Of a stretch of DNA of 58,365 nucleotides, positions 1 to 6,463 are shown piece after piece (position 1 is the first letter of the stretch; the number at the start of each line of letters is the position of its first letter). The translations under genes and the position numbers were made by a program. Origin of the DNA: a virus; IMG/VR virus record IMGVR_UViG_3300037189_006964, positions 1 through 58,365 of that record; one strand, 5' to 3'. Under the pieces are notes generated by a model. The model was not told the DNA's origin. It worked only from the letters and a program-made list of their open reading frames with translations, and made no database searches.

Positions 1-306
1 ATCCCAAACATACAAATACCATTTACCATTCTTTTTAAAAGGAACTTCTTTTCCTCCAGAACCAATCTTCATGGGGAATTCAAAACCTTTATCCCAATTA
101 ACAGGAAATGCATCTCTTCTATCTTCGCTTTTGTTATATTCATCACGAACAACATCTCCTTTTAAATTAACCTTTCCTCCTAATGTCATTTTATGCTTTG
201 GTTGTTTTTTAACAACATCTCCGTTTAAATTCACATAATGATCGTCTTCTTTTAATACTTCTTTAGAATATAAACTCTCCAGTAAGACTTGGTCTTTGTT
301 TTTCAT
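1..306 (-). CDS. Putative capsid-targeted cargo protein A (partial, runs off left edge)
   Basis: The first 102 codons of a minus-strand gene are present; the 3' end lies outside the window. The protein begins MKNKDQVLLE-SLY, the same decapeptide leader found on five other proteins within 5 kb, ending in LLE, which matches the (L/I)xE cleavage signal of T4-type prohead proteases. By analogy with T4 internal head proteins it may be packaged in the capsid, trimmed after E10 and injected. The body is polar and unrecognised; it carries an internal near-repeat (VNLNGDVV about residues 25-32, VNLKGDVV about residues 46-53). A TAAATATA box ends 6 nt before the ATG. Leader and reading frame are seen; packaging is inferred; the function of the body is unknown. 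Confidence 0.75.
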   Translation of the reverse strand, partial: MKNKDQVLLESLYSKEVLKEDDHYVNLNGDVVKKQPKHKMTLGGKVNLKGDVVRDEYNKSEDRRDAFPVNWDKGFEFPMKIGSGGKEVPFKKNGKWYLYVWD

Positions 307-312
307 ATTTTA

Positions 313-320
313 TATATTTA
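313..320 (-). promoter_or_regulatory. Late-type box TAAATATA upstream of cargo gene A
   Basis: Minus-strand TAAATATA ends 6 nt before the ATG at 306. The same box precedes 5852(-), 16799(+) and 52760(-), and resembles the T4 late promoter core TATAAATA. No -35 element is visible. Confidence 0.45.
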
Positions 321-401
321 TCTTGTATTTGTCATTTCTATCAATATACTAATAATATTGTACATAATAAATGTTAATATAATGAATAATAAAAAATCCA
401 T
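318..401 (-). CDS. Possible 27-residue hydrophobic peptide
   Basis: A minus-strand ORF from an ATG at 401 encodes a 27-residue, almost wholly hydrophobic peptide (starts MDFLLFIILTF, ends EMTNTR) that could be a single membrane segment. It lies in the 230-bp gap between cargo genes and ends just upstream of the late-type box of the gene at 306. No Shine-Dalgarno sequence is seen, and AT-rich DNA readily gives hydrophobic ORFs by chance, so this is only a candidate. Confidence 0.2.
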   Translation of the reverse strand: MDFLLFIILTFIMYNIISILIEMTNTR

Positions 402-478
402 AATCTCTTATATACTTAGTTTCTTTCGCAAGGAATTCAATAATTTGCTTCTTTATGGCTTTTATCTATAGATGCTAA

Positions 479-517
479 AATACCACACCCTGTATTGATT
501 TTACATAGTGTGGTATT
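479..517 (-). terminator. Hairpin terminator after the 536-946 gene
   Basis: A perfect 10-bp inverted repeat, AATACCACAC (479-488) with GTGTGGTATT (508-517), plus an inner 4-bp TGTA/TACA stem. Read on the minus strand it lies just downstream of the stop of the gene at 536-946 and is followed by TTTTAG, as in an intrinsic terminator. Confidence 0.65.
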
Positions 518-535
518 AAAACTTGTTTATTTATA

Positions 536-946
536 TTAAACTGGTTCTCCCTTTCCATTAAAAGCAGGGGGATTGACTTCATATGGATTTTTCATATTGT
601 CTTTATAGTTTTTTCTAATATATCTTCTTAGGTCCAATCTCTCTTCAAATGTTAATTGATGTCCATCAACCCAAACTTCTTGACCTTCGCTTTCTATATT
701 AATAATTTGGTTTGCATATTTTAATTGTGCCGACCAATTATCAAATTCACTTGTATTTAATTTTATTCCTTGGAATCTTCCATCTCCATCTCTATCCCAA
801 TCACTTTTATCATTTATATGAGTAAATGAATTGTTTGGTCTTATTCTTGTTCCTATTCCTTGTACTCCATGGGGATTAATCATCAATGGATTTTTAACTA
901 CTTTATCGTATTCTTGTTCTAATAATAGTTGGTCTTTGTTTTTCAT
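536..946 (-). CDS. Putative capsid-targeted cargo protein B
   Basis: 136 residues starting MKNKDQLLLE-QEY: the shared decapeptide leader with a predicted prohead-protease site after E10. The mature part would be about 126 residues, rich in Asn, Asp and Arg, with a DRDGDG stretch near residue 52 that resembles a calcium-binding loop, and a basic helix (ERLDLRRYIRKNYK) near residues 102-115. No enzyme family is recognised. The gene follows 950-1771 with a 3-nt gap (same strand, likely co-transcribed) and ends at the hairpin at 479-517. Function unknown; injection is inferred from the leader only. Confidence 0.75.
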   Translation of the reverse strand: MKNKDQLLLEQEYDKVVKNPLMINPHGVQGIGTRIRPNNSFTHINDKSDWDRDGDGRFQGIKLNTSEFDNWSAQLKYANQIINIESEGQEVWVDGHQLTFEERLDLRRYIRKNYKDNMKNPYEVNPPAFNGKGEPV

Positions 947-949
947 AGA

Positions 950-1771
950 TTATTTTGCTCTTGTATATTTAGATGTATACCATGCTTTCAATTCGGGATC
1001 GCTATTCATTCTTTTCTTGAATGCTACTTCTGCCGCTTTTGAATTTAGGACTTGTTTCAATTCTTCTCTTGATACCTCTGGATTACCAAACACTCTTTCC
1101 ACACTTGCATTTAATGGAATTGTTCCCTTTGGCTTTTTCCCTTCAAATTTAACTGGTTTGACTGGTTTTCCTTCTTCATCTTTAATTTGATCCACCTGTA
1201 TTCCCTTGAATCTATTTGTTCTTAAAAATATTGTACCATGAACCTTATCCTCTGCATCAAAGCTAAGTCTTGTGACATATGGTAATCTATCTGTTCCGAA
1301 ATAGAAAATCTCATCTGGTTCTGGAACTTGTTCTTGGCTTATACTTCTTCTATCCACTGCCTTGAACTTAACGTGATTGCTATATAAATTAAACCATGGT
1401 CTATATACCAAAGGCCAGCTTGTAACTTTTGTTTCTGGAGTAATCTTTGTATAATCGTGTTCTGGTCTATTGGAAATTTGTAATGCTCTTTGGATTTCCC
1501 CCCGAACATCTAAACTTTTCCCTGCTTTTGTTGTTAATCTTGGACCAAATTCATTTAGAATATTTATAATTTCAATTGTAACCTTTAGGGATTCATTATC
1601 CAATCTATAGTTTTCAGGATGGGTTTTTAAAACGGCAGCATTTCTTTCCAATGTTTTGAAATTGTCTGCCAGTTTTTTTATTGCTTCTTCTACTGACTTA
1701 ATACCAGTTGATCCTCCCATGTATCCCCCTGCCTCATTTAACAGTTGGCTTATTCTTTTATTGAAATTCAT
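950..1771 (-). CDS. Putative capsid-associated protein with LNE leader
   Basis: 273 residues. The N-terminus MNFNKRISQLLNEAGG is unlike the KDQ decapeptide but also ends in LxE followed by Ala-Gly (LNE|AG), the favoured (L/I)xE|A type of T4 prohead protease site. The rest has a helical N-terminal third (residues 25-110) and a basic C-terminal half containing VKPVKFEGKKPKG and a Lys-rich end. No known family is recognised. It could be an internal head protein, a scaffold-like protein or another injected factor. A TAAGTAAT box ends 10 nt before the ATG, a layout shared with 40969(-). Confidence is high for the gene and moderate for the capsid inference. Confidence 0.75.
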   Translation of the reverse strand: MNFNKRISQLLNEAGGYMGGSTGIKSVEEAIKKLADNFKTLERNAAVLKTHPENYRLDNESLKVTIEIINILNEFGPRLTTKAGKSLDVRGEIQRALQISNRPEHDYTKITPETKVTSWPLVYRPWFNLYSNHVKFKAVDRRSISQEQVPEPDEIFYFGTDRLPYVTRLSFDAEDKVHGTIFLRTNRFKGIQVDQIKDEEGKPVKPVKFEGKKPKGTIPLNASVERVFGNPEVSREELKQVLNSKAAEVAFKKRMNSDPELKAWYTSKYTRAK

Positions 1772-1781
1772 ATATGATATT

Positions 1782-1789
1782 ATTACTTA
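1782..1789 (-). promoter_or_regulatory. Late-type box TAAGTAAT
   Basis: Minus-strand TAAGTAAT ends 10 nt before the ATG at 1771, overlapping the stop codon of the small gene 1787-1966. The same sequence and spacing occur before 40969(-). Confidence 0.35.
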
Positions 1790-1966
1790 CAAAAATTCTT
1801 TCAAAATTGCACAAACAAATATGATTGCCAAAAATGCAATTATTATCAATCCCGATATCCAGATTGGACTGAATACCCAAAACCAAGACCAGTCGATTTT
1901 GTCGAATGCTTTAAGTAAAACAAACAAGCATGTTAGTAGAGTTACTCCAGAAAAATTGATTTTCAT
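1787..1966 (-). CDS. Small membrane protein (59 residues)
   Basis: A 59-codon minus-strand ORF. The product has two probable membrane segments (about residues 7-19 and 37-54) joined by an aromatic stretch, WSWFWVFSPIWI, at residues 26-37. This Trp-rich WSWxWVxxPxWI pattern is common in short phage-encoded membrane proteins of unknown role. A good sigma70-like promoter (1973-2001) sits directly upstream, with its -10 box 6 nt before the ATG, which strengthens the case for a real gene and suggests early expression. It lies between two cargo genes but lacks the LLE leader. Confidence 0.7.
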   Translation of the reverse strand: MKINFSGVTLLTCLFVLLKAFDKIDWSWFWVFSPIWISGLIIIAFLAIIFVCAILKEFL

Positions 1967-1972
1967 TCCTAG

Positions 1973-2001
1973 ATTTTATGTTATTAAGAGATTAAAGTCA
2001 A
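1973..2001 (-). promoter_or_regulatory. Sigma70-like promoter for the small membrane gene
   Basis: On the minus strand TTGACT (1996-2001), a 17-nt spacer, and TAAAAT (1973-1978). The -10 box ends 6 nt before the ATG at 1966, so the transcript would be leaderless or nearly so. Confidence 0.6.
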
Positions 2002-2023
2002 TTATTTTTTTATTTATTTTTGT

Positions 2024-2050
2024 AATACATTGTTAATCAACAAATGTATT
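2024..2050. other. Imperfect hairpin in intergenic region
   Basis: Inverted repeat AATACATTGTT / AACAAATGTATT around a short AATC loop, with one bulged T. A T-run follows on the plus side (CATTTTTTTAA), so it would terminate plus-strand transcripts best, though no plus-strand gene is evident here. It may instead protect the 3' end of the minus-strand transcript of 2137-2808. Confidence 0.35.
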
Positions 2051-2082
2051 CATTTTTTTAATTCAAAAAATAGGATTTTTTC

Positions 2083-2134
2083 CCCACTTTTTCCCACTTT
2101 TGATTACTTTTTTCCGATTTTTGATTACTTTTTT
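2083..2134 (-). repeat. Short direct repeats in the 1967-2136 gap
   Basis: On the minus strand AAAAAAGTAATCAAAA occurs twice (2119-2134 and 2098-2113), followed by two copies of AAAAGTGGG (within 2083-2100). The block lies directly after the stop of the kinase-like gene. No ORF explains it. It could be a regulatory or recombination element or simple slippage. Confidence 0.5.
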
Positions 2135-2136
2135 AC

Positions 2137-2808
2137 TCAATTTACCTTATAATAATCGTCCCAAACCGACTCCGTAAGACCAAAATCAACCAAAACCACA
2201 CTAGGACTCCCTTCTCTTAGAACCTCTCCATATGAATTAACCCTACCAAAATCCCCCGGATATTTCATTCCAAAATTCATAATCATATCTACAAGGGAAG
2301 TTAAAAATTCATTGTTGTTTACCTTTTCTGCAAACTCATTTTGCAAATCTTTTAATTGTTCAGGGCTTAAATATTTTCTCCTAGAACTATTATTTAATGT
2401 TTCCATGACACGAAGAATATCCTGTACTTCATTTACACTCACACCAGTTAATTGCTTAAATCTATTTGGTGATATTTTCTTTGCTAGTTCCATCTCTACC
2501 CAAAAATGATCTTCGTTTGTATCAAATATCTTTGCAACTATGTCTGACATTCTTTGTAATCCCCAATCTGATTCTATTGAGTTTTGCCCCAAACCTTTTT
2601 TATTCTTGGCAATTTTTAAAACCTTTTCTTCATCAACCTTATATACAACCCTTGCACTACCGGAAGATATTTTTTTTAATCTTTCATTTGCATATTTCAA
2701 TTTACCATTATACGTATTTATCTTATTAAACTCTTCAAAAGAAAAACTTACAGGATATGCCATCTCTGTATATAAATTCTCCAGTAATATTTGATCCTTG
2801 TTTTTCAT
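2137..2808 (-). CDS. Putative capsid-targeted protein kinase-like protein
   Basis: 223 residues beginning MKNKDQILLE-NLY, the shared predicted capsid-targeting leader. The body has a kinase-like order of motifs: a Gly/Ser loop and strand (GSARVVYKVD, 50-59), a candidate ATP lysine in VLKIA (K65), an acidic helix region, then D186 and N191 in PGDFGRVNSYG resembling a degenerate catalytic loop, and a metal-binding VDFG at 207-210. Spacing between the last two motifs is short, and a canonical HRD is absent, so this is a minimal or divergent kinase fold. If packaged, it would be a kinase delivered at infection, functionally comparable to injected modifying enzymes such as T4 Alt. It overlaps the 2805-3677 gene by 4 nt (ATGA), indicating translational coupling. 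The leader is seen; kinase activity is inferred. Confidence 0.7.
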   Translation of the reverse strand: MKNKDQILLENLYTEMAYPVSFSFEEFNKINTYNGKLKYANERLKKISSGSARVVYKVDEEKVLKIAKNKKGLGQNSIESDWGLQRMSDIVAKIFDTNEDHFWVEMELAKKISPNRFKQLTGVSVNEVQDILRVMETLNNSSRRKYLSPEQLKDLQNEFAEKVNNNEFLTSLVDMIMNFGMKYPGDFGRVNSYGEVLREGSPSVVLVDFGLTESVWDDYYKVN

Positions 2809-3677
2809 CTTATACTATTTATGGTTTTTTTCATATATGGATAAGGTTCTTCTCTTGGACGTTCTCTTTTATAAAATCTTAAAGTTTTATCTATTTCATT
2901 TGCTATATCCAACATCTGACTATGAGTTCCGCGTCCCTTGAAGTCTTCCACGAATGATAACATTTTTAAATTTGGGTTTTTCTTATTGTTATTTATTATA
3001 AATTGTTTAATAACATTTCCCAATAATTTAATACATTCTTGTTGTAAACTTGCATCAAATGGAGTCTGAAGTCTGGAATTTACATTAAACAATTTTTTCC
3101 AATCATCTGTCATTAAACCCGATCTCTGAACTGGATCGGAAAATAAACCTGGGTTGTCATATTGCGGAAAAGATCCCCACATATCGGAAGGAACTATAGC
3201 AAGTGGCTCGGAAATTGTAACGAAATATAAATTACCATATTCTTTTCTAATTTGATTATAACTTTTATAATTTCCTTTACAGGCATTTTCCCAAGGTTTG
3301 GTTTTCGCACAAGGAACAAATATAACGGTATCATATTCTCTTGGAACTATATGATTTACTATGTCAGTGTGCCATTTTTTAATTATTGGATTGTTAAATA
3401 AATTCCAAGTTTCTCCAGGAGTATATGCTGTTAGACTTGGATCAGTCTTTGAATTTGATTCTAAACTTCTCAATAGCATATATTTTCTAAAATAAGGCCA
3501 TTGCTCTTTAGACACAAAGTTACTTGTTCCCAATTGACTTATTTCAATTTCCGAAAGATTCTTAAATGAATTTGCCTTTTCTTCTTCTGTTAAATTTGTT
3601 GGATATTGGACGCCACGTTGAGATTCAAATATAGAAATATACAAATTCTCTAGTAAGATTTGGTCCTTGCTTCTCAT
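2805..3677 (-). CDS. Putative capsid-targeted DUF5591-like protein
   Basis: 290 residues starting MRSKDQILLE-NLY (shared leader). The central part (about 115-200) holds VIFVPCAKTKPWENA with C123, then LYFVTISEPLAIVPSDMW (150-167) and a PQYDNPG segment. This arrangement (VPCxxxKP ... SEPLxxVP ... P.YD) is characteristic of the DUF5591 domain found at the C-terminus of archaeosine tRNA-guanine transglycosylases and in standalone phage or bacterial proteins. A C-terminal basic region follows. The biochemical role of the domain is not established; a link to nucleotide or tRNA modification is a guess. A 1-nt gap separates it from 3679-4335. Confidence 0.7.
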   Translation of the reverse strand: MRSKDQILLENLYISIFESQRGVQYPTNLTEEEKANSFKNLSEIEISQLGTSNFVSKEQWPYFRKYMLLRSLESNSKTDPSLTAYTPGETWNLFNNPIIKKWHTDIVNHIVPREYDTVIFVPCAKTKPWENACKGNYKSYNQIRKEYGNLYFVTISEPLAIVPSDMWGSFPQYDNPGLFSDPVQRSGLMTDDWKKLFNVNSRLQTPFDASLQQECIKLLGNVIKQFIINNNKKNPNLKMLSFVEDFKGRGTHSQMLDIANEIDKTLRFYKRERPREEPYPYMKKTINSIR

Positions 3678-3678
3678 A

Positions 3679-4335
3679 TTATTTTACGCCTTTGACCCAC
3701 ATATAATCTTCTCCTCTATTCATATATTGTTTTAGTAATATTTCATCACAATTAAAACTTGATAGGTTTGGAGAAATTTTTTTGCTAACTTCATTATATT
3801 CAAAATTTTCTCTTCCTCTTTCTTCTCTTGCTTTAATTCTATTTATAAGCATATCGGGAATTCTTCTATTGTCATGTGGAAATCTTTCGTCCGAATTCCA
3901 CCATTCCGGTAGTTTATCTTTATATATGTATTCAGAATGTTTATGAGGATTATATGTAACAGATTTCCAATCTCCGCTAGAAATTATATTTGGTATTTTA
4001 TCAAAACCAAAATCCAAATCGACTATAGTTCCCGTTACCAGTATGTTAGGAGTCTTTTGTCCCAACTTTGGATTTAGTTGAACTGCATTAATTTTATCAT
4101 GTTTTATTGTAGATGTGCAATTTTTTAACAACAAGGTTTTTGTATTATGAACAACAATTTTATTTAATTTTATAGACCATGCCATATATAAAGGTTGTTT
4201 TTCTGGTGTACCTTGAATTGCTGGGTGTACTTCAACTTTCTCTCCAATCAATTCATGTGAATTAGCCATAATAGCCTTTTCTTCATAAATTAATTCATAA
4301 ATATTCTCCAGTAATATTTGGTCTTTGTCTTTCAT
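3679..4335 (-). CDS. Putative capsid-targeted cargo protein C
   Basis: 218 residues starting MKDKDQILLE-NIY, with the predicted (L/I)xE site after E10. The body appears to have a beta-rich central region (about 50-125) with alternating hydrophobics, e.g. NILVTGTIVDLDFGFD, and a charged helical stretch (RIKAREERGRENFEY) near residues 168-182. No family is recognised. The gene overlaps 4332-4706 by 4 nt (ATGA), so the two are probably translated together. Function unknown; capsid delivery is inferred from the leader. Confidence 0.75.
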   Translation of the reverse strand: MKDKDQILLENIYELIYEEKAIMANSHELIGEKVEVHPAIQGTPEKQPLYMAWSIKLNKIVVHNTKTLLLKNCTSTIKHDKINAVQLNPKLGQKTPNILVTGTIVDLDFGFDKIPNIISSGDWKSVTYNPHKHSEYIYKDKLPEWWNSDERFPHDNRRIPDMLINRIKAREERGRENFEYNEVSKKISPNLSSFNCDEILLKQYMNRGEDYMWVKGVK

Positions 4336-4706
4336 GATAAACTATTTGGTTTTTTAATCTTTATAACAATTTCACCATATGCTTCCAACACACCCATATA
4401 ATGTTGGAAATCTCTTTGTGACATTTCTTTCCAATTCTTTAACTTATCAAATACCTCATCCGCTTTCTTTGCAATATTTTCAAGACTATCAAAATTATTT
4501 GAACAATATTCGTATGGTTTTTCCTTTGCCTTAAAATGTACAGAAGTTAATAATGCTGGTCCACCTTTTGCTTGTGCTTGTTGCTGAATTTTTTTTGCAC
4601 CAGCAGAACGTTTATCGATAAATTCATCAATCGCAATACTTTCTTTTTTTTCTAAAAGAATTTCATTATAAATATTTTCCAATAGTATTTGATCCTTGCT
4701 TCTCAT
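4332..4706 (-). CDS. Putative capsid-targeted cargo protein D
   Basis: 124 residues starting MRSKDQILLE-NIY; its first ten residues are identical to the leader of 2805-3677. A second LLE follows at residues 17-19 (EILLEKK), giving two possible prohead-protease sites. The remainder is small, basic and helical (KKIQQQAQAKGG; NIAKKADEVFDKLKNW), reminiscent in size and charge of T4 internal proteins, with no recognisable fold. First gene of the cargo run after the GP88-like gene, 9 nt downstream of it. Confidence 0.75.
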   Translation of the reverse strand: MRSKDQILLENIYNEILLEKKESIAIDEFIDKRSAGAKKIQQQAQAKGGPALLTSVHFKAKEKPYEYCSNNFDSLENIAKKADEVFDKLKNWKEMSQRDFQHYMGVLEAYGEIVIKIKKPNSLS

Positions 4707-4715
4707 TTATATTAT

Positions 4716-5852
4716 TTAATGTATTATCAAATATGTACCTCTAACATCTCTTCTACTTGCGGAAAGATCTGATTCGCCAGGCAACACTATTACATTATAT
4801 TGTCCACTAGCACCTTCTGGCGTTTTGCTCAATTCGTCGATGGTGAGAATTGTTTTTGGATCTAGTTTATATCTTTGTGCTATAACTTGTTTAGTTGCGT
4901 CTGAATCATTATATTCCCAATTCTTTCCTTTCTTCTCTATGTATTTAAATCTAATAATAGCACTAAGAACTGGTTCTTTGATTTTATCTTTAGTATCAAC
5001 AATGTAAGAAACCTTATCTTTTACGGGGTCGATTAGTTTTTCTTGATCTCTTTTAGCGCCATAAGAGTAATTGAATATTACATTTTGTGGTGGGTTTGGA
5101 TATGCTTTTATCATGGCAACTTCCTTGGTATAAATATAATGATCTACCATAGGCGTGTTGTTAACAATACCCATAACAATATCGAAAAATTTTGGAGAAA
5201 GCAAATCACCCGAATCATTCCACCTAATCTGTACTTTCTTTTTACCTTTAAATCTTTTTGCAACCTTCACTATTTCATTTTCCAATTGTCGTTTGAATCC
5301 ATCAGAATCATTAAAAAGATAGTTCAATGCTTTATTCTGTGATATTGAAACTTCTGGAAACAAAACATAAGATCCGTGTTTTGCATAACAAACTAATTGA
5401 CAGTTACCAGCAGATGGACATGTGTCAACGATTTTAAATTCACCAGTGCCTTCATCTACGACCAATCCCTTCAATGCTGGTAATGATGTATTAAAAAACT
5501 CCGTATCGAATGTACGGCTTTTTATCATTTTTTCATTTTGTCTCAGTAATGCATCGGGTCTTTGCATCAATATTTGTCTAAATTTATCAATATCAACTGT
5601 TTCTCCTTCAGCAGTTTGAACTAAAACTTTATTTGCAATAGATGCATGTATATGAGGCATCGTCAAATAGTCTGATGTTTTCTTAGGATTTTCTTTATTA
5701 GTTCTTTTTTTTGTTATCACTCTATTGATATATTCTATCAATTTTCCGGAATCTAGGGGTCTTGTTCCTCCCATCGAAGAATCAAATGCTTCGTTTATGT
5801 GTGTTTTACTTGTTGATCCCAACACCTCTTCAATCAATAATCTAAGATTCAT
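4716..5852 (-). CDS. GP88-family Cys-cluster protein with predicted capsid-targeting N-terminus
   Basis: 378 residues. A Cys cluster C145-x5-C151-x3-C155 (CPSAGNCQLVCYA) is followed by a long region with IRWNDSGDLLSPKFF (209-223), IYTKE and NVIFNYSYG. This order matches the GP88-type phage protein family (named after mycobacteriophage gp88), whose Cys cluster is thought to bind an iron-sulfur cluster; biochemical function is unknown. The first residues MNLRLLIEE contain LIE|E, and HINEAFD contains INE|A (18-21), both fitting the (L/I)xE prohead-protease rule, so it may be trimmed and packaged like its neighbours. Upstream on the minus strand is a TAAATATA box 4 nt before the ATG. It is divergent from 5936-6241. 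Confidence 0.75.
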   Translation of the reverse strand: MNLRLLIEEVLGSTSKTHINEAFDSSMGGTRPLDSGKLIEYINRVITKKRTNKENPKKTSDYLTMPHIHASIANKVLVQTAEGETVDIDKFRQILMQRPDALLRQNEKMIKSRTFDTEFFNTSLPALKGLVVDEGTGEFKIVDTCPSAGNCQLVCYAKHGSYVLFPEVSISQNKALNYLFNDSDGFKRQLENEIVKVAKRFKGKKKVQIRWNDSGDLLSPKFFDIVMGIVNNTPMVDHYIYTKEVAMIKAYPNPPQNVIFNYSYGAKRDQEKLIDPVKDKVSYIVDTKDKIKEPVLSAIIRFKYIEKKGKNWEYNDSDATKQVIAQRYKLDPKTILTIDELSKTPEGASGQYNVIVLPGESDLSASRRDVRGTYLIIH

Positions 5853-5856
5853 ATTT

Positions 5857-5864
5857 TATATTTA
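5857..5864 (-). promoter_or_regulatory. Late-type box TAAATATA
   Basis: Minus-strand TAAATATA ending 4 nt before the ATG at 5852. Probably drives the GP88-like gene and the cargo run to its left. Confidence 0.45.
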
Positions 5865-5895
5865 CACAACTTCAATATTTTTTTATAAAAATATC

Positions 5896-5923
5896 TTTAC
5901 ACCTCACATTTTGGTGATAATAT
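5896..5923 (+). promoter_or_regulatory. Sigma70-like promoter for the 5936 operon
   Basis: TTTACA (5896-5901), 16-nt spacer, TAATAT (5918-5923); the ATG at 5936 is 12 nt after the -10 box. It faces away from the late-type box at 5857-5864, making 5853-5935 a divergent early/late promoter region. Confidence 0.5.
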
Positions 5924-5935
5924 CGTAGCTCTATT

Positions 5936-6241
5936 ATGAATTCAATCATCACAATTTTGGACAAAAGCGGAGCAGTTTACATTGGAGAATATTTTGGACA
6001 ATCAGAAAATGGATGCCTAGATATTAAAAATCCTGCACAAATTATCTTCAACGTCGATAACGATAACAAAGATGTGGAGATCACAATCTTTCCAGTTTGC
6101 TTTCCAGAAATTCTTTCAGATGAATCCAGAGCGGAAGGTTGCCGTTGGGACTACTATGAAAAGAATGCAAAGTTTATTGGAACAAAAGTTCAACTCAACG
6201 AGCGTATTATTTCTCAATACAATAAAGTTTTTAATAATTAA
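5936..6241 (+). CDS. Conserved-looking small phage protein, possibly Sm-like fold
   Basis: 101 residues. The pattern hydrophobic strand - GEYFGQSENG - LDIKNPAQIIFNV - VEITIFPVCFPEIL resembles small Sm-fold-like proteins found in T4-like marine phages, where a strand is followed by L.NP and a later PxxxPE segment. The resemblance is weak, and no RNA-binding role is claimed. It is first in a plus-strand run behind a sigma70-like promoter, and its stop overlaps the next ATG by one base (TAATG). Confidence 0.65.
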   Translation: MNSIITILDKSGAVYIGEYFGQSENGCLDIKNPAQIIFNVDNDNKDVEITIFPVCFPEILSDESRAEGCRWDYYEKNAKFIGTKVQLNERIISQYNKVFNN

Positions 6242-6462
6242 TGTATACCGCTACTAAAATATTTTTAGTATTGGATCTATTTTATTCAATAGTATTACCT
6301 TATACTTTGTACTTTTGTGCAAAATATTATGATAATAATGCGGAAGAAATGTGGAAACATCAACCCCCAATATATTTGAATATTGTATCTTGGGGCATAA
6401 TTATTATTATGTTACAAATAATATATTTCCCGATTGCATACTTTACAACAGGAAAATTATAA
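6241..6462 (+). CDS. Small membrane protein
   Basis: 73 residues with two strong hydrophobic segments (about 6-26 and 47-69) and a short polar loop between (YDNNAEEMWKHQPP). It is therefore a probable two-helix inner-membrane protein. No family recognised. The start overlaps the preceding stop (TAATG), and the stop precedes the next ATG by one base, so it is tightly coupled to both neighbours. Confidence 0.65.
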   Translation: MYTATKIFLVLDLFYSIVLPYTLYFCAKYYDNNAEEMWKHQPPIYLNIVSWGIIIIMLQIIYFPIAYFTTGKL

Positions 6463-6463
6463 T

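Noticed and set aside
289-471. Hydrophobic plus-strand ORF of 60 codons
   Set aside because: It starts at TTG inside the opposite-strand cargo gene, has no ribosome site, and its hydrophobic content is expected from AT-rich intergenic DNA.
831-1190. Plus-strand ORF antisense to two cargo genes
   Set aside because: The minus-strand frames carry the conserved leaders and good coding character; this one is a shadow.
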